Shown here piece by piece: positions 45,991 through 56,157 of a DNA stretch of 64,000 bases (positions are counted from its first letter, which is position 1; each line of letters begins with the position of its first letter). The notes under the pieces are model-generated. The model did not search any database, was not told the DNA's origin, and was given only the letters and a program-made list of their open reading frames with translations. Origin of the DNA: Petrocella atlantisensis (GTDB lineage Bacteria > Bacillota > Clostridia > Lachnospirales > Vallitaleaceae). The translations under genes were made by a program, and so were the position numbers. Location: assembly GCF_900538275.1 (NCBI RefSeq), contig NZ_LR130778.1, forward strand, positions 1,340,001 to 1,404,000, given 5' to 3'.

Positions 45991-48900
45991 TTATATCGTC
46001 TCTTTAACACCAAACTTAGTTTTAAAATCTTCATAACTGTTTACCCAATCAAATGTAACAAGTTCTGAAACTGCTTTAAAATGTAATTCACCGCATTTTA
46101 TCTTATTACGTTCTACAGATGTCAAATCTTTTTCTTGCTTACCTGCTTTAGTTTCGACAATAAAATATATACCAACACTGCCTGATTCTGGTCCTTCTTT
46201 ACGACATACAACTGCCCAGTCTGGTGAATAATGTCCGTATGGTGTATCAATAACAAATCCACCTTTTTTCAGTTTTGTGAACATAATAACATTTTCATTG
46301 GACTCAAGCTTTCCTGCAAATATTTTTTCACCCTCACTGTCCATCTTATAATATTCATTCATTGCTTTTTTACGACTTGGATCAGCCTTGAAAACTCGCC
46401 ATTCATCTCTGAAATCTTCTTCATTGATAGTATCTGTTGCAAAAATCTGTCCTGCATCAAGTTCATAACCATCTATTACTTCATAAGATGTAATGTTTGC
46501 TGCCTTCATATCCTTAAGTTTCTCAAGAATTTTTTGGGTTACTGTATCGAGCATATCTTGAAAACTAAGGGCTTCTCTTTTCTCTATTTTCTTTAATATC
46601 TTGATTATCGCAAGTCTAGGCAACATTGTATGATACATGATATAGTTCGCAATTTCAAAATCACTTTTCTCTGAAGTATTTTCTCCAGCTTCTACCTCAT
46701 ATATACCTTCTTCTTCTTTGAGTAGTTCAAACTTCTGCGCTTCATTGAACCCAGCTTTACTTGTAACAATATTAACTGATTTATTGATTTTAAAATGCTT
46801 CAAATATTGATTGATTTCTTCAGCACAGGCATCAATAAAAACATCTTTGTCTATATTACACTTGTAATGAGTTCGCTTTGTCAATTTGTCACACAATCCA
46901 TAATACAGCTTCTCAAACTCTTCTTCAGATACAAAAGCTCTGATTCCATTTGTATATGGTTCGTTATCACCATTCTTTATTTCGATTCGATTGGAACCCT
47001 TTTGCAACATAAGTTTTATAAACTCTTTTTTCAACAGCATTGCATGTTCTAGAAGGGTTTCATCTTCAAATTGAATAGTTTCGAGTAATTTCGTGGTTTG
47101 TTCAATATTTTTATTCAATACATTATTTTTATCCAAGATGCCTTTTTTCTGAAGTTCCGTTTTAAAGGTATCAACAAGCTCAGGTGTTATTTTCAACTTT
47201 GGAACACCTGCCGATTGGAAAGTTGTTGTTATAATGTCTGCTGTAACTTCATTTTTATTGAAGTTCATGCTTTCATTAAAGTCATCTTGCAAAGATCTTG
47301 AAAAGTTATCATAGCTATCATTGGCAATAACTGTTAATTCATTGATTTCAGTATCAAAGCAACGATTTCCTGTGATATCAACTGGTAATCTCAAGCCTCT
47401 CCCAATTTCTTGTTTTTTTGCAATTTCTGAGCTACCTTGTTTTAACGTACATAAGGTAAATACATTAGGATTATCCCATCCTTCTCGAAGTGCTGAATGT
47501 GAAAAGATAAAGCCCAGGGGCTCTTCGAATGAAATTAGTTCATCTTTCTTTTCAAGGATCAGACTTATACCTCTATCAATATCTTCTTGAGATTTTGCTT
47601 TTACTTCATATTCGTCTTTCTTTGCTTCCCAGTCATCAATTTCTACTTCATTCTTCTTCTTATCTAGCGCAAAATAACCTTCTCTTATGCTTTGTATATC
47701 TTTATATGCTGGAAAATACTCCTTGTATCTTTCAATGGCTTTTTCATATTTCAAGATTGCCTTAGCATACTCATCATCAAAGATACGAAGATATTCACCC
47801 CTTCTATCCTCACGTTCATTGTCTCTAACTTTTTTAACTGCATCAACGAAGAATAATGTAATTGTCTTAATATGTTTGCCACTCTTTAATATAGATAATT
47901 GTTTTTCAAAATGGTTTTTGATAGCCAATCTAATCTGAATACGAATTGCCTCACTATCTTCAATACCATTATTACTTTTACCCAATTCAATCGTTATTGT
48001 TCCTGATGGTGTCGAAATAGACAAAGGCCTTAGTTTATGTGGCTCTTCTGCTATTCTCATATTTCTATACTGAACTAAGCCACCAGATAATTCCTCCAAA
48101 GAGGAACTTCCACCTACATTAAATTGCTTAATTCGAATGACGCCACCTTGATCTTGCGAAAAGATTTCAATTCTTGCTTTCAAATCACTTGTAAATTTCA
48201 AATATCTTATATACGGTACATCTTTTTCTATAATACCATTAACAGTTTTTACCTGAATTTTCTTAACAAGTTCACCTTTATAGGCCGCATAAGAGTCCAA
48301 CTTATATATTTGATTATAAAGCTCTTTATGTGTTGCTGAATACCTTAGTGTAAATAGTGGATCCAAATCATCTAGTGCTTTTAATGATTTAGACTTTTTA
48401 CCTTTTTGACCTTCAATCTTTTGAGGTTCATCAATAATAACTATTGGTTTAATATACTTAATATCTTCCCATAAGATTTGCCCATATTCATCTTCTTTCC
48501 TAATCTTGTTTGTATCCTTATTAAAGGCTTGTATATTAAGAACACAAATACTTAAGTCATTTGTCTCAACTAAATTTGTACTTACCATCTTTGGGTTATT
48601 ACTATCGTAAACAAAACTATGCTTTTGTAAATCTACATCATATAAACGTTTGTAATGATCTTTTAATTGTTCAATAGATTTTTCAATACCTTTACGAATA
48701 GCAATACTTGGCACCACAATCATAAACTTTTTAAAGTTATACTCTTTGTATAATTCCAATATAGTACGAAGATATACATATGTCTTTCCAGTACCTGTTT
48801 CCATTTCTACAGTGAAATTATTATTATAAATATCATTATCTGCAAACAACTTGTTCTTAAGTTGTACCTGTCTTACATTTTTCAATAATTTACTTCCAGT

Positions 48901-49074
48901 AACAATACTAATATTTCTAACTGGATCTCCTGCTGCAACATTTCTTATATGTTTCGGTCTATATATGCCATCATCAAGGCGAGGAAGTCCTTTAAATAAA
49001 TCAACTACTGCTTTGATAGCATTTGATTGGTATTCTAAGTCATCATCAAATTGAAATTCAATACGTTTTGACAT
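45991..49074 (-). CDS. res: Type III restriction enzyme, Res subunit
   Basis: 1027 residues. Superfamily 2 helicase with METGTGKTYVYLRT (Walker A), IVIIDEPQKIEG (DExx), SATH, and motif VI QEIGRGLRLPVD. The C-terminal nuclease is visible: HYSPDWAVV followed by YFIVETKAGK gives the PD...ExK triad. The start has AAGGAGGGG 9 bases upstream. Pairs with the Mod subunit upstream (13-base gap) to cleave unmethylated DNA between head-to-head sites after ATP-driven sliding. Intact by length and motifs. Confidence 0.94.
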   Translation of the reverse strand: MSKRIEFQFDDDLEYQSNAIKAVVDLFKGLPRLDDGIYRPKHIRNVAAGDPVRNISIVTGSKLLKNVRQVQLKNKLFADNDIYNNNFTVEMETGTGKTYVYLRTILELYKEYNFKKFMIVVPSIAIRKGIEKSIEQLKDHYKRLYDVDLQKHSFVYDSNNPKMVSTNLVETNDLSICVLNIQAFNKDTNKIRKEDEYGQILWEDIKYIKPIVIIDEPQKIEGQKGKKSKSLKALDDLDPLFTLRYSATHKELYNQIYKLDSYAAYKGELVKKIQVKTVNGIIEKDVPYIRYLKFTSDLKARIEIFSQDQGGVIRIKQFNVGGSSSLEELSGGLVQYRNMRIAEEPHKLRPLSISTPSGTITIELGKSNNGIEDSEAIRIQIRLAIKNHFEKQLSILKSGKHIKTITLFFVDAVKKVRDNEREDRRGEYLRIFDDEYAKAILKYEKAIERYKEYFPAYKDIQSIREGYFALDKKKNEVEIDDWEAKKDEYEVKAKSQEDIDRGISLILEKKDELISFEEPLGFIFSHSALREGWDNPNVFTLCTLKQGSSEIAKKQEIGRGLRLPVDITGNRCFDTEINELTVIANDSYDNFSRSLQDDFNESMNFNKNEVTADIITTTFQSAGVPKLKITPELVDTFKTELQKKGILDKNNVLNKNIEQTTKLLETIQFEDETLLEHAMLLKKEFIKLMLQKGSNRIEIKNGDNEPYTNGIRAFVSEEEFEKLYYGLCDKLTKRTHYKCNIDKDVFIDACAEEINQYLKHFKINKSVNIVTSKAGFNEAQKFELLKEEEGIYEVEAGENTSEKSDFEIANYIMYHTMLPRLAIIKILKKIEKREALSFQDMLDTVTQKILEKLKDMKAANITSYEVIDGYELDAGQIFATDTINEEDFRDEWRVFKADPSRKKAMNEYYKMDSEGEKIFAGKLESNENVIMFTKLKKGGFVIDTPYGHYSPDWAVVCRKEGPESGSVGIYFIVETKAGKQEKDLTSVERNKIKCGELHFKAVSELVTFDWVNSYEDFKTKFGVKETI

Positions 49075-49087
49075 CTTCTTCCCCTCC

Positions 49088-51073
49088 TTATATGAATTCT
49101 ACTGTGTAAGCACTCTTATTCGTACCTGAATTTCTTTCAATCAAGTTCTTTAATCGTCTGAAAGTATCATCTTTTAAATTAATGTCATCCTTGAAAGCAG
49201 AATCTCTAAAGACGAATTTTATTGGCAATGGATTAAGGGCCGCAAGCTTATCAATTAACATTTCCGTTATTTCCGTCTCAAGACAGACAATATATGCACT
49301 TCCATACAAATACGTTCTCATACCTATATCAGTTAATTTCTCCATCTTTTCAGATAATGGAATATCTTTCTGACGGAGCATAATTTCATAAACAACATCT
49401 ATATCTTTAAAATCTAATGTAAAGTCTGCTAAATCAGGTGTATGTGTCATAGCCATAGTATCTATTTGGCCTTCTGAGTCAATTAGATTCCATTTTATGT
49501 TAGTATCTTCTGCTCTAAAAACTTTAAATCCAACATCTAAATCTTGATGGGGTACTTCATCAATTTTTAGTTGGGCAATATTATCCTTAATTTCTTTTTT
49601 TATTTGTTCCCCGGATCGTCTAATACGCTCTTTTCCTATCTCACAAATGTTTTTATATCCCGCTTTATATGCATCACTATTCTCCTCAACTATTTCCGGC
49701 AGTTGTACCATAATGAACTTTCTTTTAAATCCATATTCGAGATTTGATTGCATTACAGCTTGTGCTGTTGTAGCTGATCCAGCAAAAAAATCCAAAATAA
49801 TATCCTCATCTTTAGTAGCCTGATGTATACAATATTTTAGTAAACCTAAAGACTTAGGATTTGTAAATGACTTATCGCCCATTAACTCTTTAAACGTTAA
49901 AGTTCCTGAATCACTTGAAAACTCTTTTCCTGTCCATATTGATTTTGGCTTAACAACTCTTTGAATACCATTTTGTAGTAAATAATCTTTTTGATACACA
50001 TCAAACTCTTTCCTAATACTAATAAATTTACCTACCAATTCTGAAGTTCTTTCACTAGTTGTTTCTCTCCCCCACCTCCATCGACCATCAGAGCCATCTG
50101 ATAATTTTGGATATACAATCTCGTCAAATCCGTTACTATTTTCTAACGAAACCTGTAAAGTATTATTATTAACATAAATAGGATAATACATATTAGGTCT
50201 ATCTTCACGCTTAGAGTTTGAACCTCTTTTCCTTAATCCTAGTAGCCTATATTTACCAATTTGATCTGCTTCTTTATATTCACTTTGATACTCTTCCGGA
50301 ATAGGAATCCCAAATGTAACAAACTTGTCACTTTTTCTGTAAATCAAAAGATTCTCGTGAGCTGTTGCTATATATTCATCATCACTTCTTCCTTTAAGAT
50401 TATTAACTACAGTAACATTTGAAATAAAATTGTCTTCTCCGAATATTTCGTCGCAGATCTTCCTAAGATTAGCAACTTCTCTAGAATCAATACTTATAAA
50501 AATAACACCATCATCTTTTAGAAGATCTTTAGCTATTTTTATTCTAGGATACATCATATTTATCCAATTTGCATGGAACCTATTGGTGGAAATTGGATTT
50601 TTTTGTAATTTTTCTCCGTCTTCATTTGTAGTCCCTTCTAAAAAATCACTTTCAGAAGAATTCATTTTAAATCTATCATTATAAACAAAATCATTTCCTG
50701 TATTATATGGTGGATCGATGTATATCATTTTTATAGATCTGTAATAATTTTGTCGTAATAACTTCAAGACTTCAAGATTATCACCTTCAATATATAAATT
50801 TTTAGTGGAAGTTGCATCCTTACTATCTTCTGGTATATAATTCAGTGTTTTCCCAAACACATCTTCTTGCGCTTTCTTTTTAGCTTCTTGCTTTCCTGCC
50901 CAAGTCAATTCATATTTTTCTTTATCTACTTCCTCAAATTGACCTAACTCTTCTTTTAATGCTACAATATCAAGTTTTCCATCCTTAACTGCAGATGGAA
51001 ATAGACTAGCTAACGCCTTGATATTATCACCAACAAAATCATTAATATTTTCAGGTACTTTTTTCTCATTCAT
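49088..51073 (-). CDS. mod: Type III adenine methyltransferase, Mod subunit
   Basis: 661 residues from the ATG at 51073, chosen for GGAGG 8 bases upstream rather than the ATG at 51091. Beta-class N6-adenine methyltransferase: motif IV DPPYNTGNDFVYND near residue 125, and the SAM-binding motif I DFFAGSATTAQAV near residue 430. A target recognition region lies between (approx. 235-395). It forms the recognition and methylation half of the R-M enzyme. The recognition sequence cannot be read from the protein. Confidence 0.94.
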   Translation of the reverse strand: MNEKKVPENINDFVGDNIKALASLFPSAVKDGKLDIVALKEELGQFEEVDKEKYELTWAGKQEAKKKAQEDVFGKTLNYIPEDSKDATSTKNLYIEGDNLEVLKLLRQNYYRSIKMIYIDPPYNTGNDFVYNDRFKMNSSESDFLEGTTNEDGEKLQKNPISTNRFHANWINMMYPRIKIAKDLLKDDGVIFISIDSREVANLRKICDEIFGEDNFISNVTVVNNLKGRSDDEYIATAHENLLIYRKSDKFVTFGIPIPEEYQSEYKEADQIGKYRLLGLRKRGSNSKREDRPNMYYPIYVNNNTLQVSLENSNGFDEIVYPKLSDGSDGRWRWGRETTSERTSELVGKFISIRKEFDVYQKDYLLQNGIQRVVKPKSIWTGKEFSSDSGTLTFKELMGDKSFTNPKSLGLLKYCIHQATKDEDIILDFFAGSATTAQAVMQSNLEYGFKRKFIMVQLPEIVEENSDAYKAGYKNICEIGKERIRRSGEQIKKEIKDNIAQLKIDEVPHQDLDVGFKVFRAEDTNIKWNLIDSEGQIDTMAMTHTPDLADFTLDFKDIDVVYEIMLRQKDIPLSEKMEKLTDIGMRTYLYGSAYIVCLETEITEMLIDKLAALNPLPIKFVFRDSAFKDDINLKDDTFRRLKNLIERNSGTNKSAYTVEFI

Positions 51074-51091
51074 AACACTTTCCTCCATCAA

Positions 51092-51805
51092 TTATATTTT
51101 CTCTAATGCATCAAAGTTATTTCTGATACTTTGATTGATTTTCATTTTTTCTGCATTTGTAGCTGTTTTATTGAGCTTTTCATCATTTAACTTTATTTCC
51201 TTCACCAAAGAATATAATTTAATAATCTTATTGCTGTCATACCAAATTGGCTTATCTAAAAAATCTATTATATTCTTATGTAAATTTTTATTGATCAGTA
51301 TATATGCTTTTACATATATTTCTTGATAAAAAGTAACTTTGCTTTCCTTATTAATAACATTCTCGTAATGCAATATTTCATAAAACTGTTTTTTCTGCAT
51401 ATCTGGCAACATCAACTGATATGGTTCTGTAATTAAGATATCTGATATGACAACTTCAGAAGAGTTTATTTGATTCAGTCGCTTTAGCGCAAAACAATAC
51501 ACTTCCTTGGTCGAATCAAACAATCTTATTATACAGGGTGATTTAATCAGTTCCTGATACACTTTAGCAATATACCCTGCTTTTTTTATATCCTCAAGTT
51601 CAAAATCATAATACTGTATTACCTGATACCGATATACATCATCATTCACAGATGATATTTCTTCACCTGATATCTGATATCTCAAAGTCGCCTTCTTAAT
51701 AGCAGCTTTTATATTTCTTTTTTCATTCGGTTTCAATTCCTTAGGAATTAAATCTTTTAGTGGTATTCTTTTATCTACTCTATATGACTCTGGTATGTTA
51801 AACAT
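51092..51805 (-). CDS. DUF4391-family protein
   Basis: 237 residues starting MFNIPESYRVDKRIPLKDLI. The N-terminal block (KAAIKKATLRYQISGEEISS) and VYRYQVIQYYDFEL fit DUF4391, a family that recurs between SNF2-type helicases and type III methyltransferases. It shares one base with the helicase gene stop and lies 18 bases before mod. No catalytic motif. Likely a partner of the helicase; exact role unknown. Confidence 0.8.
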   Translation of the reverse strand: MFNIPESYRVDKRIPLKDLIPKELKPNEKRNIKAAIKKATLRYQISGEEISSVNDDVYRYQVIQYYDFELEDIKKAGYIAKVYQELIKSPCIIRLFDSTKEVYCFALKRLNQINSSEVVISDILITEPYQLMLPDMQKKQFYEILHYENVINKESKVTFYQEIYVKAYILINKNLHKNIIDFLDKPIWYDSNKIIKLYSLVKEIKLNDEKLNKTATNAEKMKINQSIRNNFDALEKI

Positions 51806-54800
51806 TATTCCACCACCAAGAAAGAAATCAATTCAAAATCATCCATGGTTTCATCTTCAAAAGAGTTATTAAATCCACCAAAATCAAAGACCGTTTGTAT
51901 TGCTTTTTCTTCCTCTTGACCTTTTATAGAAGTTATTGCTTTACTCAATAATTCAGAATAAAATGACATTTCTGTCGTATTACTTGTCCTATCAAAAAAC
52001 ACATTAAGTAATTCACGAATTGGTTCGGATTTACCATAACATAACTTCCTAAATAGTTTTAATACTTCTCTTGCTTGAGCATTTCCAAATAAAACTTCAC
52101 CACCATTATCTATGTAAATTAAATAGTATGGGTACAGAGAGCTATCCGATTTAGGTTTATCTCCCAGGTTACTATGTTTAAAGCAAAATAGTACACCTTG
52201 CTGTTGTCCATTAGTAACTGAATAAACACCCTTAGGAATTTTCTTAATTTTTGGTGTTTTATTCACATACTGCGAAAGCTCAAACAAATACTCATTCATA
52301 TTCAAATCTGTTAATGAAATATTTTCATTAGCATCTTCAATATCGATCACTTCATCCTTCAGCTTTTCTAGCTGTCGTTTTCTGAAGTTAAAATCATTCA
52401 TTTCAGGTGTTAAAAAGTCTTCATCACCAGTAGAAACAATATTTAATGTGGTCATCTTTCCTTTAACTCTTTGCTCAAGACCTAAGTATTCATTAAGTTC
52501 CAAATTGGGAAAGAAGTTGATCATTTGGATATTCTCGTTAATACTACCTATTCGATCGATACGTCCAAACCTCTGAATAAGTGATACAGGATTCCACTGA
52601 ATATCGAAATTAATAACAGTATCACAATCTTGTAAGTTTTGACCTTCTGATATACAGTCTGTACCAATCAAAATGTCAATTTGTTCATGTTGTGGTATCT
52701 CTTTTTTCATTTTAGACAAAGGTGAAAATGCACATAGTACAGAGTTAAAATCAATATCTACACTCTTATTCGTACATTTTAAGCCTCTGCCAGTAACACA
52801 TGCAGTGTGCAAATCATGTTTGAGCAATGAGTCTGCTATCTTCTTATAAATATAATCAGCTGTATCTGAAAATGCCGTAAAAATAAGAATCTTACGGTTG
52901 CCTTTGTTATAAGGTGTATTAGCAACTTTATCTACTATAATCTTTTGTAATACTCTGATCTTTTGATCCCTGTCTTCATCTAAAATATATTGTGCTTCAT
53001 TATATATTTTCTCAAGAATTATTTTGTCGCCTTCCAAATCATTTAAGTAATCAACAACTCTTAAATGTCGAACTTCTATTTCATATTTACCTTCCAAGTA
53101 AGCTTCTTCTTCTTCTTCAAATACATCTTTATCTTCGTCAACGTAACCACCACCTTCAAGAGATTCAATAGTCCTATCAATTCTCTCTAATAATCGTCGA
53201 ATCGTCTCTGCAAAAGAGAATACCGAACTTTCTAATCGCTTAAACAAGTTGAATCGATGTAACACAATCATACCTTGTGATTGTGTTTGAAAATTCATAT
53301 TACCTCCACGTTTCCCTTTTAAACTGTACTTTTGAATGTAATGATTCTGGAACTTACTTTTTATGTATATCGTAGGCGTATATACCGATAAGTTTAAAAT
53401 CTCCAACAACTCATTCGCATCTTTAAATTTTAGTAAAACTTCTTCTGAATCTATTTCTGGATAATGAGTAATCGGTTTATTCTTTTTAGGGAACTGTCCC
53501 ATCCCCTCATTACCATAATAACCTGTGATGTGTTTTCTACTTCTAGAGATTGTCATTATCTCAAGTAATTTGTAAAACTCTGATGGTAGGCTATCAAGCA
53601 AATCATTTTTATTATGATCAACTATTTTCTCCCATTGGTTGATAATAGTTGTTGAATTCCTAAGTAAGTTTTCAACACTTTTTATTCCATAATCTGAAAA
53701 AGCAAAATCCTGGTCTGCGGTAATAATGCTAATCTGATTTTTCAAGTCAACCAAACTATTATTTACAGGCGTTGCAGAAAGAAGGAGTACCTTTGTATTA
53801 TTTTTCCCCATTTTTATTACTTCTTGCATTAGTCTTGCATATCTCGTCATTACCAATTGATCATCGTCATCATATCGGTCATTTCTATTTCTAAAATTAT
53901 GAGATTCGTCTATAACAACTAGGTCATAATTTCCCCAATCAAAACGCTTCAAGTCCTGCCCTGATTTGGACATTCCTCTATACCTTGAAAGATCTGTATG
54001 AAACATAATTTTATAGTTAAATGTCTCTTTGATGAAACTGTCTTTATAGGTGCCTCTAAAAGAATTCCAGTTGTCATATAACTTCGCAGGCGTAAGAACT
54101 AGTACATTATCCATTTTTATTTCAAAATATTTAATTACAGCTAATGCCTCGAATGTTTTACCTAAACCAACTGAGTCTGCAATAATACAGCCCCTATACT
54201 TTTGAAGTTTTTGTATAGCAGAGACAACTCCGTCTTTTTGAAAATCATATAAAGCATTCCAAATTTCAGTATTTTTGAACTTATCACTATCTCGTTCAAA
54301 ACGTTCTACACCACTATCAAGTTGGTATCCAAACAGCTCATTTAGAGTAAAATAATAAAGGAATTCTGGTGCATGTTCTTTATAAACAAATTCAAGGCTT
54401 TCTAGTAATTCTTGCTTATAGTCTGCAGAAACTTGTTCGTTAAACCAGATTTGCTTGAATGTATTAGAAGCTGCAACTATCTGATCTTTGTCCATTGTTC
54501 CACTAAGCATGGTATCAAAATTAATATTCTTAATTCTATTTCGTTTAGATTTATTCGAAAGTTCCAAAGAAGAAGATCCTTGAATCATAAAATCATTATC
54601 AATGACAATAATATTCCCACCGATTTTGATCTTAGGATTTGCTTTTCTTACGTTAACATTTTTTTCAATAAAATCATGCATCGCTTTAGCACGTGCAAAA
54701 TGGCGTAATTTATTTTTTTCAACTATATCATAGGAATTATATAAAACATCGTTTGTTTCTATTTGGAATTCATGAGAAATCTCAGACTGTTCAGGCACAA

Positions 54801-54981
54801 ATTTTGTATCTCTAATAACAAAATTTATCTCTTTCACATTTTTCAGATTTTGTTCTAGCAACGCAAAAACAGATATTGTAAGTTTATCATTTACAATATT
54901 AACTACTGCATCTTTTTTTGTCTTTAAGACATCATTGATTTTGTTGATCATTTGTTCTGTAGAACCAATTACATTTCCCAC
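51805..54981 (-). CDS. SNF2-type helicase of the extended type III R-M cluster
   Basis: 1058 residues starting with GTG at 54981 (GGGAG upstream; no in-frame ATG nearby). ATPase motifs: IIADSVGLGKTFEALAVI, LVVIDESHNFRN, LLLSATPVNN, and the C-lobe VSLIQRFGRIDRIGS. The N-terminus has a PLD-like trace (NDFMIQGSSSLELSNKS) without a clear HxK partner, so a degenerate PLD fold is possible. Upstream of DUF4391, Mod and Res in one tight operon. Probably translocates on DNA and works with the methyltransferase; inferred. Confidence 0.9.
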   Translation of the reverse strand: MGNVIGSTEQMINKINDVLKTKKDAVVNIVNDKLTISVFALLEQNLKNVKEINFVIRDTKFVPEQSEISHEFQIETNDVLYNSYDIVEKNKLRHFARAKAMHDFIEKNVNVRKANPKIKIGGNIIVIDNDFMIQGSSSLELSNKSKRNRIKNINFDTMLSGTMDKDQIVAASNTFKQIWFNEQVSADYKQELLESLEFVYKEHAPEFLYYFTLNELFGYQLDSGVERFERDSDKFKNTEIWNALYDFQKDGVVSAIQKLQKYRGCIIADSVGLGKTFEALAVIKYFEIKMDNVLVLTPAKLYDNWNSFRGTYKDSFIKETFNYKIMFHTDLSRYRGMSKSGQDLKRFDWGNYDLVVIDESHNFRNRNDRYDDDDQLVMTRYARLMQEVIKMGKNNTKVLLLSATPVNNSLVDLKNQISIITADQDFAFSDYGIKSVENLLRNSTTIINQWEKIVDHNKNDLLDSLPSEFYKLLEIMTISRSRKHITGYYGNEGMGQFPKKNKPITHYPEIDSEEVLLKFKDANELLEILNLSVYTPTIYIKSKFQNHYIQKYSLKGKRGGNMNFQTQSQGMIVLHRFNLFKRLESSVFSFAETIRRLLERIDRTIESLEGGGYVDEDKDVFEEEEEAYLEGKYEIEVRHLRVVDYLNDLEGDKIILEKIYNEAQYILDEDRDQKIRVLQKIIVDKVANTPYNKGNRKILIFTAFSDTADYIYKKIADSLLKHDLHTACVTGRGLKCTNKSVDIDFNSVLCAFSPLSKMKKEIPQHEQIDILIGTDCISEGQNLQDCDTVINFDIQWNPVSLIQRFGRIDRIGSINENIQMINFFPNLELNEYLGLEQRVKGKMTTLNIVSTGDEDFLTPEMNDFNFRKRQLEKLKDEVIDIEDANENISLTDLNMNEYLFELSQYVNKTPKIKKIPKGVYSVTNGQQQGVLFCFKHSNLGDKPKSDSSLYPYYLIYIDNGGEVLFGNAQAREVLKLFRKLCYGKSEPIRELLNVFFDRTSNTTEMSFYSELLSKAITSIKGQEEEKAIQTVFDFGGFNNSFEDETMDDFELISFLVVE

Positions 54982-55039
54982 ATCATTTCTCCCATCATAT
55001 CAAGATTCTATTATTCCCTCATCAAATAATTGATTAACC

Positions 55040-55252
55040 TTACTTTGACTCATCATCTACTACTGAACAGATATCACCGATGTCACATTTCAGAACTTCA
55101 CATATGGTGATCAACACTGGTAAAGATACAGATTCATTTTTATTCAGTTTAGTAATTGTACCCGCTGATAATCCCGTCAGTTCTCGAAAATCACTTTTCT
55201 TAATATCTTGTTCTAATAATTTAAACCATAAATTTTTGTAGCTAATCTTCAT
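55040..55252 (-). CDS. Small XRE-family regulator
   Basis: 70 residues, one Cro/C1-type helix-turn-helix (DIKKSDFRELTGLSAGTITK). GAGGGATAAT precedes the ATG at 55252. First gene of the type III R-M operon, 58 bases before the SNF2 helicase. In this position it resembles a C protein that delays restriction until DNA is methylated. A perfect 16-base palindrome lies 118 bases upstream. Confidence 0.88.
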   Translation of the reverse strand: MKISYKNLWFKLLEQDIKKSDFRELTGLSAGTITKLNKNESVSLPVLITICEVLKCDIGDICSVVDDESK

Positions 55253-55280
55253 ATTATCCCTCGCTATTCATAATTGATGA

Positions 55281-55301
55281 GTCCAATTATTCGTACTGTT
55301 A
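55281..55301. repeat. Direct repeat copy 1 (GTCCAATTATTCGTACTGTTA minus one base)
   Basis: Shares 18 of 21 bases with 55513-55533 (common GTCCAATT...CGTAC.GTTA). Both copies lie in the 353-base gap between the XRE gene and the element HTH gene, 232 bases apart. Could be operators, or traces of the insertion site of the defence island. Confidence 0.45.
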
Positions 55302-55369
55302 CACATGATAAAATTATAACCCTTAACAAATGTAAACACAAGAAATTAATATCTACTTATGTATATTTT

Positions 55370-55385
55370 TCACAAGATCTTGTGA
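55370..55385. promoter_or_regulatory. Perfect 16-base palindrome
   Basis: TCACAAGATCTTGTGA. Likely an operator for the small XRE regulator, whose gene starts 118 bases away; alternatively for the HTH protein on the other side of the gap. The rest of this 353-base gap (55253-55605) holds no gene I can support. Confidence 0.5.
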
Positions 55386-55512
55386 TTAATCTTTATAAAC
55401 GCAGCTGAATGCTTTTCTCTACACTTTCAACTAATAAAATGTACTTCGATTTTGAACACAGTAAATAGCCATGATAAATATAATGTACCAACATAATCAT
55501 ACCACTTTATCT

Positions 55513-55533
55513 GTCCAATTGTACGTACAGTTA
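55513..55533. repeat. Direct repeat copy 2
   Basis: GTCCAATT-GTA-CGTACAGTTA, 18 of 21 bases as in 55281-55301; contains the self-complementary core GTACGTAC. Confidence 0.45.
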
Positions 55534-55605
55534 AAACCTTAATTTTTTTCTCCACTTCTTATTTCTAATTAACATATATTTTTTATCAATATCCCTGATT
55601 AGGTT

Positions 55606-56157
55606 TTATAATTCAAGGGATGAAAACCTGTCGTAGACCCCCTGACAGAATCTATAAATACTAGTTTTTATTGAATTAAAACTTTTGTCTATCTTTAATT
55701 TAACCATTTTTCGAGATGTTTTTCCACTCAGAGATACATCTGAAATTGTTATTTCTTCAGATTTTACTACGTCACTTACTGATTCATTATTAGCTTGAAT
55801 AAACGTTTTCTCTTCTATTTCCTTATGACTATTTACATAATCTTCAAAATCAAATTCAGTTAAATCTTTTTTACTAACAATATTTTCTATAGCTTGTAAT
55901 TTGTAAAAATTAGATTTCTGCCCACCTCTCTCGTGAAACCGACTTTCCCTCTCAAGAATGCCAGCTTCTTCAAGATCATTCAAAGCTCTTTGAACTGTTC
56001 TAGTACTCATATTACATTCTTTTGCAATCGTTCCAACACTTGGAAAACAGGTTAACTCCTGATTAGCTCTATTAATCAAATAAAAGATCACAAGTGTAGC
56101 CCTCTTAGTCAAGCTTGCTGCATAAATCGATTCAATCATTTTACCTTTGTTTGTCAT
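55606..56157 (-). CDS. HTH replication/regulatory protein of the element
   Basis: 183 residues from the ATG at 56157, chosen because GGGAGGA lies 7 bases upstream and the start overlaps the previous stop as ATGA. A winged helix-turn-helix (HTH_36 type) covers residues ~20-85: TCFPSVGTIAKECNMSTRTV, then RALNDLEEAGILERESRF. This domain is typical of plasmid and conjugative-element replication initiators and DnaD-like proteins. The C-terminal 90 residues are polar. First element gene on the other side of the defence island, read as part of the conjugation operon. Confidence 0.8.
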   Translation of the reverse strand: MTNKGKMIESIYAASLTKRATLVIFYLINRANQELTCFPSVGTIAKECNMSTRTVQRALNDLEEAGILERESRFHERGGQKSNFYKLQAIENIVSKKDLTEFDFEDYVNSHKEIEEKTFIQANNESVSDVVKSEEITISDVSLSGKTSRKMVKLKIDKSFNSIKTSIYRFCQGVYDRFSSLEL

